A stretch of 64,000 nucleotides of DNA. Origin: Tabrizicola aquatica. Its GTDB lineage: Bacteria; Pseudomonadota; Alphaproteobacteria; Rhodobacterales; Rhodobacteraceae. The number at the start of each line of letters is the position of its first letter. Within the stretch, counting starts at the first letter, position 1. The notes below the pieces were generated by a model. It saw only the letters and a list, made by a program, of their open reading frames with translations. It was not told the DNA's origin and made no database searches. Below, piece by piece: positions 10,713-19,321 of this stretch. The stretch covers positions 62,001-126,000 of the forward strand of contig NZ_PJON01000006.1 of NCBI RefSeq assembly GCF_002900975.1, read 5' to 3'. A program made the position numbers and the translations under genes.

Positions 10713-12068
10713 TCAGACCGCCGAAGAATGCCGCGCCTGGGCGCTGTCGTAGGCATCGAAGGACCGGACGATCATCCGGGTCAACGGACGGGCGCGTTCG
10801 GGAATGAAGAAGCCCTCATCCGTCACTCGCACCATGTCGCCGAACACGGCTTTCGCAGCCTGGAACATCTCGTCAAGCCGCGCTTCCGTCGTGGCAAAGT
10901 TTGCCAGCAGTTCTTCGCGCCGGACGACAAAGTCACACATCAGCGCCTCGATGATCCGGGCGCGCAAGGTGTCCTCGCCGCTGAAGCGGTGGCCTTTGTG
11001 CGCCGAGAACCGACCCTCGCGGATCGCCTTCACATGCGCTGCCGTGGCCGAGGCGTTCTGGGCAAAGCCCTGCGGAAAGCGGCTGATGGACGAGGCGCCC
11101 ACCCCGATCAGCACTGGTGCGGTGTCGTCGGTATAGCCCTGGAAATTCCGCCGCAACCGCCCGGCCGCCTGGGCGCGGGCCATCCCTTCCTCGGGCTTGG
11201 CGAAGTGGTCGATGCCGATTTCGCGGTACCCGTCCCAGACGAAAAGCTGGCGCGCGGTCTCGAACAGTGAGAGCCGCTCCTGCGGGGTCGGCATTGCGTC
11301 CGAGGGGATCATCTGCTGCCGACGGCTCATCCAGGGAACATGGGCATAACCGTAAAGCGCGACCCGGTCGGGCGAGAGGGTCAGCAGCTTCTGCACCGAA
11401 TCCGCGATGCGCGGTCCAGTCTGGTGCGGCAGGCCATACAGGATGTCGGCGTTCAGGCTGGCGATGCCCCGGTCGCGGATGCGTTCCACCACGTCACGGG
11501 TCAGGGCATAGCTTTGCTCGCGCCCGATCGCGGCCTGGATCATCGGGTCAAAGTCCTGCACCCCGATCGAGGCGCGGTTCATCCCTGCCGCCGCCAGCGC
11601 GTCCAGCCGCGGGTCGTCGATCTCGTTCGGGTCGATCTCGACCGAGAATTCGCCATCCGCAGCCATTGGGGCGACCTGGAAGATCGCCTCGGCCAGACGG
11701 CTCATCCTTCCGGCGTCCAGCAGAGTTGGCGTCCCCCCGCCCCAGTGCAGCCGCGACAGGCTGACCCCGCGCGGCAGGTGGCGGGCCAGCAGGGCCAGTT
11801 CTTCCACCAGGGTCTCGACATAGGCGTTGACCGGGTCGTTGTTCGCCACACCCTGGGTGCGGCAGGCGCAGAACCAGCACAGGCGGCGGCAGAACGGGAC
11901 GTGGACGTACAGCGAGATCTGGCTGCCCTCGGGGACGGCCTCGATCCAGCCAGTGAAATCGGCCGCTCCGACCGATGTGCCGAAGTGGGGCGCCGTGGGG
12001 TACGAGGTGTACCGGGGCACGCGCGCGTCGAATAGCCCCAGGCGGGCGAGTTGCGGATCGTGGGTCAT
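10713..12068 (-). CDS. hemN: oxygen-independent coproporphyrinogen III oxidase (radical SAM)
   Basis: Converts coproporphyrinogen III to protoporphyrinogen IX without oxygen, supplying heme in micro-oxic and anoxic growth. The 451-residue product has the radical-SAM CxxxCxxC cluster motif at residues 60, 64 and 67 (HVPFCRRLCWFC), the family start VPRYTSYPTAPHF, the glycine-rich WGGGTPTLL segment and the IDHFAKPEEGMARA region of HemN/HemZ proteins. It is divergent from fnrL, with an FNR box between them, the same arrangement as in Rhodobacter species. The box centre is about 40 bases from the ATG, which would place a class II transcript start almost on the start codon. An aerobic counterpart, hemF, lies at 29994-30854. 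Confidence 0.96.
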   Translation of the reverse strand: MTHDPQLARLGLFDARVPRYTSYPTAPHFGTSVGAADFTGWIEAVPEGSQISLYVHVPFCRRLCWFCACRTQGVANNDPVNAYVETLVEELALLARHLPRGVSLSRLHWGGGTPTLLDAGRMSRLAEAIFQVAPMAADGEFSVEIDPNEIDDPRLDALAAAGMNRASIGVQDFDPMIQAAIGREQSYALTRDVVERIRDRGIASLNADILYGLPHQTGPRIADSVQKLLTLSPDRVALYGYAHVPWMSRRQQMIPSDAMPTPQERLSLFETARQLFVWDGYREIGIDHFAKPEEGMARAQAAGRLRRNFQGYTDDTAPVLIGVGASSISRFPQGFAQNASATAAHVKAIREGRFSAHKGHRFSGEDTLRARIIEALMCDFVVRREELLANFATTEARLDEMFQAAKAVFGDMVRVTDEGFFIPERARPLTRMIVRSFDAYDSAQARHSSAV

Positions 12069-12101
12069 GGGGTTACACTACCCAAAGCGCGCCCCGTCAC
12101 T

Positions 12102-12115
12102 TTGACGCAGATCAA
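12102..12115. promoter_or_regulatory. FNR box between hemN and fnrL
   Basis: TTGACGCAGATCAA matches the FNR consensus TTGAY-N4-RTCAA on both half-sites. It is centred at about 12108.5, 40 bases upstream of the hemN ATG and 22 bases upstream of the fnrL ATG. The spacing suits activation of hemN and repression or autoregulation of fnrL; this functional assignment is inference. Confidence 0.85.
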
Positions 12116-12130
12116 CCTTTGGAACACCGG

Positions 12131-12868
12131 ATGCAGGACCACTTCGTGCATGTCCAGTGCGGCGACTGCCCCATCCGACACCGAGCGGTCTGTGCCCGGT
12201 GTGAAACGGATGAACTCGCCCAGCTGGAGCAGATCAAGTATTACCGCAGCTTCCAGGCGGGCCAGACGATCATCTGGTCCGGCGACCGGATGGAGTTTGT
12301 CGGCTCGGTCGTCAGCGGGATCGCCAGTCTGACCCAGACGATGGAGGATGGGCGGCGGCAGATGGTCGGGCTGCTTCTGCCGTCCGATTTCGTCGGCCGG
12401 CCCGGACGCTCGACCGCCGCCTTCGATGTCACCGCCACGACCGACGTCGTGATGTGCTGCTTCCGCAAGAAACCGTTCGAGACCCTGATCGCCGAGACCC
12501 CCCACATCGCCCAGCGTCTGCTGGAGATGACGCTGGACGAACTGGATGCCGCGCGGGAGTGGATGCTGCTTCTCGGTCGCAAGACCGCGCGGGAGAAGAT
12601 CGCCTCGCTGATCTCGATCATCGCCCGGCGTGAGGCGGCGCTGCACAAGAAAAAGTCCTCGGGCCAGCTGTCGGTGGACCTGCCCCTGACGCGCGAGGAG
12701 ATGGCCGACTATCTGGGCCTGACCCTGGAGACGGTCAGCCGGCAGATCAGCGCTTTGAAAAAGGATGGGGTCATCACGCTGGAGGGGAACCGGCATGTCA
12801 GCATCCCGGACCTTGACCGCCTGCTCGAAGAGGCGGGGGATGACACCGATGGGGGCATGCTGGTCTGA
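12131..12868 (+). CDS. fnrL: FNR/CRP-family oxygen-responsive regulator FnrL
   Basis: Global regulator of low-oxygen metabolism that binds DNA as a dimer when its 4Fe-4S cluster is intact. The 245-residue product has N-terminal Cys residues at 10, 13, 21 and 24 (QCGDCPIRHRAVCARC) and a further Cys pair at 109-110, giving enough ligands for the cluster. A CRP-type nucleotide fold follows, then a helix-turn-helix LTREEMADYLGLTLETVSRQ (about residues 187-206) with the FNR-type E..SR recognition pattern. The ATG at 12131 puts the first Cys at residue 10, as in other FnrL proteins. The FNR box just upstream suggests autoregulation; the downstream ccoNOQP and ccoGHIS operons carry matching boxes. 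Confidence 0.95.
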   Translation: MQDHFVHVQCGDCPIRHRAVCARCETDELAQLEQIKYYRSFQAGQTIIWSGDRMEFVGSVVSGIASLTQTMEDGRRQMVGLLLPSDFVGRPGRSTAAFDVTATTDVVMCCFRKKPFETLIAETPHIAQRLLEMTLDELDAAREWMLLLGRKTAREKIASLISIIARREAALHKKKSSGQLSVDLPLTREEMADYLGLTLETVSRQISALKKDGVITLEGNRHVSIPDLDRLLEEAGDDTDGGMLV

Positions 12869-12958
12869 TCTGTCCACGGTGGACAAAGTCTGGTAATCCT
12901 TTTGGATCAACGGTTTAATTGTGGCCGTTCATACTTTTGAAAGGTTTGCCGCAAGGCC

Positions 12959-13873
12959 ATGCTGACCTTCCATACCTGCGACGTCTTTACCGACCAGCCC
13001 TTTGCCGGGAACCCCTTGGCCATTGTCATGGGTGCCGACAGGTTGACCACGGCGCAGATGCAGACCATCGCGCGCGAGTTCAACCTGTCCGAGACGATCT
13101 TCGTTCAGGCGCCGCGGAACCCGGATCATACCGCCCGGGTCCGCATCTTCTTTCCCACGGCCGAGATTCCCTTTGCCGGCCATCCGACCATCGGCTGCGC
13201 GATCCACCTGGCCTGTGCCGGGGTGTCGGGCGATTTCGACCGCGACCTGGTACTGGAGGAAGAGGCGGGGCTGGTCCCGGTCCGCGTGTCGCGCCGGGGC
13301 ACGCAGGTCCGGGCCGAATTCGTCGCCCCCGTCGTGCCGCATGGCGTCAGCGATGCACCAGACCCAAAGGCCGCGCTGGACCCCGCGCGGCTGGCGGCGG
13401 CACTGGGTCTTGCCCGCGACGAGATCGGCTTTGGCGCGCATCGTCCCGGCCTTTGGCAGGGCGGGCCGCGTTTCCTTTATGCCCCCGTCGCCTCGCTGGC
13501 GGCGCTGGGACGCGCCCGGCCGATCCAGCCGGTCTGGTCCGAGCAGATGCAGGCGGCCGGGGTGGACAGCATCTATCTTTACACCGCCGGGTCCGACTGC
13601 GCGTTCCGCGCGCGGATGTTCTCGCCCACGGCCGGCATCCCCGAGGACCCGGCGACCGGATCGGCCAGCGCGATCCTTGCGGCGCAGCTTCTGGCAAGCG
13701 GCGCGCTGCCGGAAGGCGAGACGCAGCTGGACTTGCGTCAGGGGGTAGAGATGGGCCGGCCCAGCGAGATCGGGCTGACGGTCCGCGTCACGGATGGACG
13801 GCTGACCGAAGTGCGGATCAGCGGCAGCGCCGTTCGCATCGGCGAGGGGCGCATCCGGGTGCCGGTGGCATAA
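12959..13873 (+). CDS. PhzF-family isomerase/epimerase-like protein
   Basis: The 304-residue product begins with the family motif FHTCDVFTDQPFAGNPLAIV and has AREFNLSETIFV with the conserved catalytic Glu, FFPTAEIPFAGHPTIG, and the C-terminal FSPTAGIPEDPATGSASAIL. These mark the two mirrored halves of the PhzF diaminopimelate-epimerase-like fold. PhzF itself isomerises a phenazine precursor, but most family members are outside phenazine clusters and no phenazine genes are seen here, so the substrate is unknown. It starts about 90 bases after fnrL; a short GTCCAC/GTGGAC palindrome lies between them. Confidence 0.9.
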   Translation: MLTFHTCDVFTDQPFAGNPLAIVMGADRLTTAQMQTIAREFNLSETIFVQAPRNPDHTARVRIFFPTAEIPFAGHPTIGCAIHLACAGVSGDFDRDLVLEEEAGLVPVRVSRRGTQVRAEFVAPVVPHGVSDAPDPKAALDPARLAAALGLARDEIGFGAHRPGLWQGGPRFLYAPVASLAALGRARPIQPVWSEQMQAAGVDSIYLYTAGSDCAFRARMFSPTAGIPEDPATGSASAILAAQLLASGALPEGETQLDLRQGVEMGRPSEIGLTVRVTDGRLTEVRISGSAVRIGEGRIRVPVA

Positions 13874-13885
13874 GCTGCAAGGTCT

Positions 13886-13905
13886 CTGAGCGATACGTCG
13901 CTCAG
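13886..13905. terminator. hairpin downstream of the PhzF-family gene
   Basis: CTGAGCGA and TCGCTCAG form a perfect 8-bp stem around a TACG tetraloop, 12 bases after the stop codon. There is no clear U tract after it, so it may be a weak terminator or a processing/stability hairpin. Confidence 0.55.
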
Positions 13906-13934
13906 CCCCGCTGTGTTGAAAGGCAAGGTTCGTG

Positions 13935-14372
13935 ATGTTTGTGCTGGGTTTGCGCGGGCGGGAGGGTGTGAGTGTCTTTGTTCGGCTGGTCTTGACCTGG
14001 ACCGCCGCCATGCTGCTTGCGCTGCATTCCACCGTTGCCATTTCGACCATCGTCGTTCTGTTCAGCCTGGGCGCCACCATCTACGCGGCGTTGGTGGTGC
14101 TGAGAAAACGCAAATCCCTTCGGTTCAACAACCGGTTCTCAGAGGAGCATGCCTTTCCGTCCAAGCGCCTGAATGAGCGCCTGAACTTCGGCCTGCACAC
14201 CTTTGTCCTGTTGTTCTTCTATGTGCCGGGCGCCGCGATGCTGTTGCTGAAGCTGCCAGAACTGACGGTGCCTGAGACCCGGATGGTAACGGGGGGCGCG
14301 TTCCGGGTCGGGCACCTGGGCGTTGCCGGGCTGGCCCTGCAGGGCTGGCGCAGGTTCGGCGCGGGTCGGTGA
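13935..14372 (+). CDS. small integral membrane protein, unknown function
   Basis: About 145 residues with two closely spaced hydrophobic segments near the N-terminus (about residues 14-32 and 35-55), a basic linker with KRKSLRFNNRFSEEHAFPSKRLNERLNFG, and a third hydrophobic segment (about residues 88-105). It is predicted to sit in the inner membrane. An AAAGGCAAGG stretch precedes the start; GTG at 13932 is an alternative start one codon earlier. I do not recognise the family. It lies between the PhzF gene and the convergent usp gene. Confidence 0.55.
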   Translation: MFVLGLRGREGVSVFVRLVLTWTAAMLLALHSTVAISTIVVLFSLGATIYAALVVLRKRKSLRFNNRFSEEHAFPSKRLNERLNFGLHTFVLLFFYVPGAAMLLLKLPELTVPETRMVTGGAFRVGHLGVAGLALQGWRRFGAGR

Positions 14373-14428
14373 CCGGCGTCAAGCGCGGACCAGAACGGTC
14401 ATTGACGGTTCCATCTTCCGTGGCAACG

Positions 14429-14461
14429 CCGTCGCCGGGGGCTCGATGCCCCCGACGACGG
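14429..14461. terminator. strong hairpin between convergent genes
   Basis: CCGTCG-C-CGGGGGC pairs with GCCCCCG-A-CGACGG around a TCGAT loop, giving 13 base pairs with one mismatch. It lies between the plus-strand membrane-protein gene and the minus-strand usp gene and could act as a terminator for either, though neither side has a long U tract. Confidence 0.5.
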
Positions 14462-14476
14462 CAGCCCTTGCAAGGG

Positions 14477-14556
14477 CAGTGCGCCCCGATCAGTGCGCCC
14501 CGATCAGTGCGCCCCGATCAGTGCGCCCCGATCAGTGCGCCCCGGTCAGTGCGCCA
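14477..14556. repeat. 14-bp tandem repeat covering the usp stop codon
   Basis: CAGTGCGCCCCGAT is repeated head to tail from 14477: four identical units, a fifth with one A-to-G change (14533-14546), then a partial unit of about 10 bases. On the minus strand each unit reads GCGCACTG then ATCGGG or CCGGGG, and GCGCAC-TGA is exactly the end of the usp gene (Ala-His-stop). The array therefore copies the last codons and stop of usp into its 3' untranslated region. Confidence 0.9.
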
Positions 14557-15391
14557 GGAACACCGGGATCTCGGCCCCTTCCAGCATGTCGCGGGTGGCG
14601 CCGCCCATGATCGCCTCGCGGAAGCGCGAGTGGCCATAGGCGCCCATCACCAGCATTTCGGCATCCAGGTCCCGGATATGGCGCGCCAGCACGTCCGAGA
14701 CGCGCGGCAGCGAGCGGGCGAGGACCGTGACCTCGGCCCGGATGCCGTGGCGGACCAGAAGCTGGCACAAAAGGCCGCCGGGGTCCGAGCGTTCCGGCCC
14801 ATGGGTCGGCGGGTCGATCACGACGATCTGGACGTTGTCGGCCCGCTTCAGGAAGGGCATGGCGCGGCGGGTGGCGACCAGCGCCTCGCGGCTTTGGTTC
14901 CAGGCGATGATGATGCGGCGCGGCTCGGTGGATTTCATCCCGCTCTCCGGCACGACCAGCACGGGGGCCATGCCCTCGAACAGCGCGGCCTCGGTCAGGG
15001 CCTCATCCTCGACGCCACGGGTCTTGCCATAGGGCAGGGGCAGGATCACCAGATCGGAATAGCGCGCCCGGGCCGCGACCACGTCGGTTACGGCGCCAAG
15101 CTGGGTCACGACCGATTCCACGCCAAAGCGCAGGTCCGGCGATTGGGCGCCAAGCGCGGCTTTCAGTGCGCCTTCGGCTTCGCGGGCGTCGCTTTCGGCC
15201 CGTTCCATCGCGGCGGCGATCATCACGGCGCCCGAGCCGACGTAGGAATAGCCGACCTGGGTCCGGTCCACCCCCAGCGCCAGGGCATCGAGATGGGCGT
15301 CCATGCGGATGGCGATCTGGGCGGCGGCGGAGACGGGGGCCAGAAGTCCCTCGGTCGAGGCGGCGACGGTAAGAAGCGATTTGTAGGCCAT
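14546..15391 (-). CDS. universal stress protein, two-domain type
   Basis: The 281-residue product is about twice the length of a single Usp domain. The C-terminal half ends LVMGAYGHSRFREAIMGGATRDMLEGAEIPVFLAH, which carries the G-x2-G-x9-G(S/T)-like nucleotide-binding pattern of Usp proteins; the N-terminal half is more degenerate. A two-domain Usp gene beside ccoNOQP is characteristic of Rhodobacter relatives. The ATG at 15391 has a GGGAGA ribosome-binding site. Two FNR-type boxes lie in the divergent region toward ccoN; the nearer one is placed so that a class II transcript would start about 21 bases before the ATG. Confidence 0.9.
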   Translation of the reverse strand: MAYKSLLTVAASTEGLLAPVSAAAQIAIRMDAHLDALALGVDRTQVGYSYVGSGAVMIAAAMERAESDAREAEGALKAALGAQSPDLRFGVESVVTQLGAVTDVVAARARYSDLVILPLPYGKTRGVEDEALTEAALFEGMAPVLVVPESGMKSTEPRRIIIAWNQSREALVATRRAMPFLKRADNVQIVVIDPPTHGPERSDPGGLLCQLLVRHGIRAEVTVLARSLPRVSDVLARHIRDLDAEMLVMGAYGHSRFREAIMGGATRDMLEGAEIPVFLAH

Positions 15392-15446
15392 GGAGCTTTC
15401 TCCCATTGGTGATGCCGTACTGTGGCGTCCAGGGTCGGTCACCGCA

Positions 15447-15460
15447 TTGACGCAGGTCAA
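15447..15460. promoter_or_regulatory. FNR box 1, usp/ccoN intergenic region
   Basis: TTGACGCAGGTCAA, a full match to TTGAY-N4-RTCAA, centred at 15453.5. A transcript starting 41.5 bases from the centre on the minus strand would give a 21-base leader for usp. It may also contribute to ccoN. Confidence 0.82.
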
Positions 15461-15478
15461 GCACCGGACTGGGGGAAC

Positions 15479-15492
15479 TTGATTCAGATCAT
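15479..15492. promoter_or_regulatory. FNR box 2, upstream of ccoN
   Basis: TTGATTCAGATCAT matches the FNR consensus except for the last base. It is centred at 15485.5; a class II promoter on the plus strand would start near 15527, giving a leader of about 71 bases to ccoN. Confidence 0.68.
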
Positions 15493-15597
15493 GTCGCCAA
15501 GTGCCGCCGCAGCGCAGAAGGAAGCTGTCGAATTGCCCGCCCAAGGTCCGAATCGCAATGGGCCCGGGGGACAGACAGGACGAAGGGACACGAAGAC

Positions 15598-17196
15598 ATG
15601 TGGGATTACCTAAAACTGGCAGGGCTTGGCCTCGTCGCGGTCTGTGCCGCGATCGCGGCCAATTATGCCCGTGACCTGGCCTATCAGGTCAACGCAATCA
15701 CGGTGATGCTTGCCGCGGGCATCGCCTTTCTGTGGGTGCTGCGGACCGCCGGCGATCCGAAGCCGAATGTGCAGCACGAATATTTCGACAGCGTGGTCCG
15801 GGCCGGGGCCATCGCCACGGCCTTCTGGGGCGCGGTGGGCTTTCTGGTCGGCGTGGTGATCGCGCTGCAGCTGGCCTTTCCGCAGCTGAACTTCGAATGG
15901 CTGCACGGCTATGGCAACTTTGGCCGGCTGCGCCCGCTGCACACCAGCGCGGTGATCTTCGCCTTTGGCGGCAATGCGCTGATCATGTCCTCGTTCTACA
16001 TCGTCCAGCGCACCAGCGCGGCACGCCTGTTCGGCGGCAGCCTGGGGTGGTTCGTGTTCTGGGGCTGGCAGCTGGTGATCGTGCTGGCGGCGACGGGCTA
16101 TGTCCTGGGTGCCACGCAAAGCAAGGAATATGCCGAGCCGGTCTGGTACGTGGACATCCTGATCACGGTTGTCTGGGTCGCTTTCCTGATCACCTTCATG
16201 GGCACGCTCTTCAAGCGCAAGGAACCCCACATCTATGTGGCGAACTGGTTCCTCTTGTCGATGATCCTGACCGTGGCGATGCTGCATCTGGTGAACAACG
16301 CGGCGATCCCGGTGTCGATCTTCGGGTCGCAGCAGGTTCAGCTTTACGCGGGCGTGCAGGACGCGATGGTGCAGTGGTGGTACGGCCACAACGCCGTGGG
16401 CTTCTTCCTGACCGCGGGCTTCCTGGGGATGATGTACTACTTTGTCCCCAAGCAGGCCGAGCGTCCGGTCTACAGCTACAAGCTGTCGATCATCCACTTC
16501 TGGGCGCTGATCTTCCTTTATATCTGGGCCGGTCCGCACCACCTGCACTATACCGCCCTGCCCGAGTGGGCGGCGACGCTGGGCATGGTGTTCTCGGTCA
16601 TGCTGTGGATGCCGTCGTGGGGCGGGATGATCAACGGGCTGATGACGCTGTCGGGGGCCTGGGACAAGCTGCGCACCGACCCGATCATCCGGATGATGGT
16701 CGTCAGCATCGGCTTCTACGGCATGTCGACCTTCGAAGGCCCGATGATGTCGATCAAGGCCGTGAACTCGCTGAGCCACTACACCGACTGGACCATCGGC
16801 CACGTCCACTCCGGCGCCTTGGGCTGGAACGGGATGATCACCTTCGGCGTCCTGTACTATCTGGTGCCGCGCCTGTGGAACCGTGAGGGGCTTTACTCCC
16901 TCAAACTGGTCAGCTGGCACTTCTGGCTCGCGACGATCGGGATCGTGCTTTATGCCTCGTCGATGTGGGTCACGGGCATCATGGAAGGCCTGATGTGGCG
17001 TGAAGTGGATGCGAACGGGTTCCTGGTGAACGCTTTCGCCGACACGGTGGCCGCGAAGTTCCCGATGTATGTCGTGCGGGCCACGGGGGGACTGATGTTC
17101 CTGACGGGTGCCCTGATCATGTGCTGGAACCTGTGGATGACGGTGCGCGCGCAGCCTGTACGGGCGACGCAGCACTCGGCCGTTCCGGCAGAATAA
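15598..17196 (+). CDS. ccoN: cbb3-type cytochrome c oxidase subunit I
   Basis: Catalytic subunit of the high-affinity cbb3 terminal oxidase in the inner membrane. The 532-residue product has about 12 membrane spans and the expected metal ligands: His115 and His404 for the low-spin heme b, His402 for heme b3, and His264, His314 and His315 for CuB (in WWYGHNAVG and GPHHLHY). [12 protein letters not shown] is the heme-ligand stretch. It is the first gene of ccoNOQP, 12 bases before ccoO, and is preceded by two FNR boxes and the ribosome-binding region GAAGGGACACG. Length and ligand spacing agree with the cbb3 family. Confidence 0.98.
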   Translation: MWDYLKLAGLGLVAVCAAIAANYARDLAYQVNAITVMLAAGIAFLWVLRTAGDPKPNVQHEYFDSVVRAGAIATAFWGAVGFLVGVVIALQLAFPQLNFEWLHGYGNFGRLRPLHTSAVIFAFGGNALIMSSFYIVQRTSAARLFGGSLGWFVFWGWQLVIVLAATGYVLGATQSKEYAEPVWYVDILITVVWVAFLITFMGTLFKRKEPHIYVANWFLLSMILTVAMLHLVNNAAIPVSIFGSQQVQLYAGVQDAMVQWWYGHNAVGFFLTAGFLGMMYYFVPKQAERPVYSYKLSIIHFWALIFLYIWAGPHHLHYTALPEWAATLGMVFSVMLWMPSWGGMINGLMTLSGAWDKLRTDPIIRMMVVSIGFYGMSTFEGPMMSIKAVNSLSHYTDWTIGHVHSGALGWNGMITFGVLYYLVPRLWNREGLYSLKLVSWHFWLATIGIVLYASSMWVTGIMEGLMWREVDANGFLVNAFADTVAAKFPMYVVRATGGLMFLTGALIMCWNLWMTVRAQPVRATQHSAVPAE

Positions 17197-17208
17197 GGAA
17201 ACGGGACT

Positions 17209-17952
17209 ATGGGAATTCTTGACAAGCACAAGGCAATCGAAACCCACGCCACGCTTCTGATGGTCCTCAGCCTTCTGGTTGTAACCATCGGGGGGATCGT
17301 TCAGATCGTGCCGCTCTTCTATCTGGAGAACACGATCGAGAAGGTCGAGGGCGTGCGGCCCTATACGCCGCTGGAACTGGCCGGGCAGCAGATCTACATC
17401 CGCGAGGGCTGCTATGGCTGCCACAGCCAGATGATCCGCCCCATGCGGGACGAGGTCGAACGCTATGGCCACTACAGCCTGGCGGCGGAATCGGTGAACG
17501 ACCGGCCGTTCCTGTGGGGGTCCAAGCGCACCGGGCCAGACTTGGCCCGCGTGGGTGGTCGCTACTCGGACGAGTGGCACCAGGACCACTTTGAGAACGC
17601 GAAGTCCGTGGTGCCGGAATCGGTGATGCCGCCCTATGGCTTTCTGGCCGACAACGTGATCGACGGCCGTTACGTCGAGGACCTGGTCGCCACCTACCAG
17701 ATGGCGGGCGTGGACTATAGCGACGAGATGGTGGAAAGCGCCCTCGCTGACTTTACCGTCCAGGCCGATCCGATGGGCGACAGCTCGGGCCTGGAGGAAC
17801 GCTATGGCGACGCGGCCTTCGGCAATCCGGTGAACGTCCGCAACTTCGACGGCCAGCCCGAACTGACCGAGATGGACGCGCTGATCGCCTATATCCAGGT
17901 CCTGGGCACGATGGTCGACTTCTCGACCTACACGCCCGTGGCGACGCGGTAA
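17209..17952 (+). CDS. ccoO: cbb3 oxidase subunit II, mono-heme cytochrome c
   Basis: Membrane-anchored c-type cytochrome that passes electrons to CcoN. The 247-residue product has an N-terminal membrane anchor (about residues 13-38) and a single heme c attachment motif CYGCH at residues 68-72 in [15 protein letters not shown], followed by [22 protein letters not shown]. It is placed 12 bases after ccoN and 10 before ccoQ in the ccoNOQP operon. Confidence 0.97.
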   Translation: MGILDKHKAIETHATLLMVLSLLVVTIGGIVQIVPLFYLENTIEKVEGVRPYTPLELAGQQIYIREGCYGCHSQMIRPMRDEVERYGHYSLAAESVNDRPFLWGSKRTGPDLARVGGRYSDEWHQDHFENAKSVVPESVMPPYGFLADNVIDGRYVEDLVATYQMAGVDYSDEMVESALADFTVQADPMGDSSGLEERYGDAAFGNPVNVRNFDGQPELTEMDALIAYIQVLGTMVDFSTYTPVATR

Positions 17953-17962
17953 GGGGGCAAAG

Positions 17963-18154
17963 ATGGAAACCTATTCCTTCCTGCGCCACCTGGCCGACAG
18001 CTGGTTCCTTTTGGCGATGACCCTTGGCTTCCTGGGACTGTGCGTCTGGGCCTTCCGGCCCGGCAGCCGGGCCATGCACCAAGAGGTCGCAAGCTCGATC
18101 TTCCGCAACGACGACCGTCCTGCGGAAGCCAACCCTGCCCAGAAGGAGGCCTGA
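17963..18154 (+). CDS. ccoQ: cbb3 oxidase small subunit CcoQ
   Basis: The 63-residue product has one membrane segment (about residues 12-32, WFLLAMTLGFLGLCVWAFRPGS) followed by the family motif SIFRNDD. CcoQ stabilises the assembled oxidase, especially when oxygen is present. An AAGGGGGC ribosome-binding site precedes the ATG. Its stop is 3 bases before the ccoP start. Confidence 0.93.
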   Translation: METYSFLRHLADSWFLLAMTLGFLGLCVWAFRPGSRAMHQEVASSIFRNDDRPAEANPAQKEA

Positions 18155-18157
18155 GCG

Positions 18158-19135
18158 ATGTGCGCCAAGCCAATAAAGCATGAACCCCGGCAGGTGGAAA
18201 CGACCGGCCACAGCTGGGACGGTATCGAGGAATACAACAACCCGCTGCCGCGCTGGTGGGTCTGGGTGTTCTACATGACGATCGTCTGGTCGATCGGCTA
18301 CATGATCTTCTACCCGGCCTGGCCGCTGATCAACGGCGCGACCCAGGGTCTTTGGGGTGAGGAACCTGCGGGCGATACCCGCCTGGCCGTTGCCGAGGAG
18401 ATCAAGCGCTTTGACGACGCCAACGCGCCGATCAAGGCCAAGCTGATCGCCGCCGACCTGAACGCGATCGGCACCGACCCCGAGCTTGCCGGCTTTGCCG
18501 AGAATGCCGGGGCGGCGGTGTTCCGCACCAACTGCTCGACCTGCCACGGGTCGGGTGCGGCCGGTTTCGACGGCAAGGGCTATCCCAACCTGTTGGACGA
18601 CGACTGGCTGTGGGGCGGTACGATGGAGGACATCCATCTGACCATCACCCACGGCATTCGTTACAACGACGACTCGCGTTATTCGCAGATGCCGGCGTTC
18701 GGGACGGATGGCATCCTGGACGAAACCCAGATCGGCCAGGTGGTCGAGCATGTGCTGGCCCTGTCGGGGCAAGAGCATGACGCGGCGCTGGCAGCGGAAG
18801 GGGCGGTGCTGTACCTGGACAACTGCTCGGCCTGTCATATGGAGGACGGCTCGGGCGACCGGACGCAGGGCGCGCCGAAGCTGAACGATGCGATCTGGCT
18901 GTACGGCGGCAGCCGGGCGGCGATCACCGAGACGGTGGCGAATGCCCGGTTCGGCGTGATGCCCAACTGGAACCAGCGTCTGTCCGAGGACGAGATCCGC
19001 GCCGTGTCGTTCTGGGTCCACAGCCGCGGTGGTGGCGAAGAAGCCGCGCCGGCAGAGCCTGAGGTGACGGAAGAGCCTGCGGTGGCCGAGGAGCCTGCAG
19101 TAGCGGAAGAGCCTGCCGCGCCCGCCAATCCCTGA
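18158..19135 (+). CDS. ccoP: cbb3 oxidase subunit III, di-heme cytochrome c
   Basis: Di-heme subunit that receives electrons from soluble cytochromes. The 325-residue product has the CcoP N-terminus [17 protein letters not shown], a membrane anchor (about residues 30-55), and two heme c motifs: CSTCH at residues 126-130 and CSACH at residues 223-227. The C-terminus ends in a low-complexity Glu/Ala/Pro tail with the hexapeptide EEPAVA repeated, longer than in many CcoP proteins. A strong UUCG-loop terminator follows the stop codon. Confidence 0.97.
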   Translation: MCAKPIKHEPRQVETTGHSWDGIEEYNNPLPRWWVWVFYMTIVWSIGYMIFYPAWPLINGATQGLWGEEPAGDTRLAVAEEIKRFDDANAPIKAKLIAADLNAIGTDPELAGFAENAGAAVFRTNCSTCHGSGAAGFDGKGYPNLLDDDWLWGGTMEDIHLTITHGIRYNDDSRYSQMPAFGTDGILDETQIGQVVEHVLALSGQEHDAALAAEGAVLYLDNCSACHMEDGSGDRTQGAPKLNDAIWLYGGSRAAITETVANARFGVMPNWNQRLSEDEIRAVSFWVHSRGGGEEAAPAEPEVTEEPAVAEEPAVAEEPAAPANP

Positions 19136-19156
19136 GGCGACAAACTTGCGATGATT

Positions 19157-19183
19157 GGGGGCCTTCGGGCCCCCTTTCCTTTT
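19157..19183 (+). terminator. rho-independent terminator of ccoNOQP
   Basis: GGGGGCC and GGCCCCC form a 7-bp GC stem closed by a TTCG tetraloop (19157-19174), followed by a T-rich run TTTCCTTTT to 19183. This is a classic intrinsic terminator and separates the oxidase operon from the ccoG operon, which has its own FNR box. Confidence 0.9.
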
Positions 19184-19242
19184 GGCCGATCACGGGAAGT
19201 TGTGCTGCCGTGCCGCATGGCCGGCCCCCGAGGCCGGGCCTA

Positions 19243-19256
19243 TTGATGCAGGTCAA
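19243..19256 (+). promoter_or_regulatory. FNR box upstream of ccoG
   Basis: TTGATGCAGGTCAA is a full FNR match centred at 19249.5. A class II promoter would start transcription near 19291. This supports the GTG at 19322 rather than the in-frame ATG at 19280 as the ccoG start. Confidence 0.85.
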
Positions 19257-19321
19257 GGCCCACCCCGCCGCAATCGCCGATGCAGAGGCAGCAAGATTCT
19301 GCGCCCGCCAGGAGCACTCCC

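Noticed and set aside
12872-12884. GTCCAC-G-GTGGAC palindrome after fnrL as a terminator
   Set aside because: The full palindrome leaves a one-base loop and only a 4-bp stem when a real loop is allowed, with no U tract.
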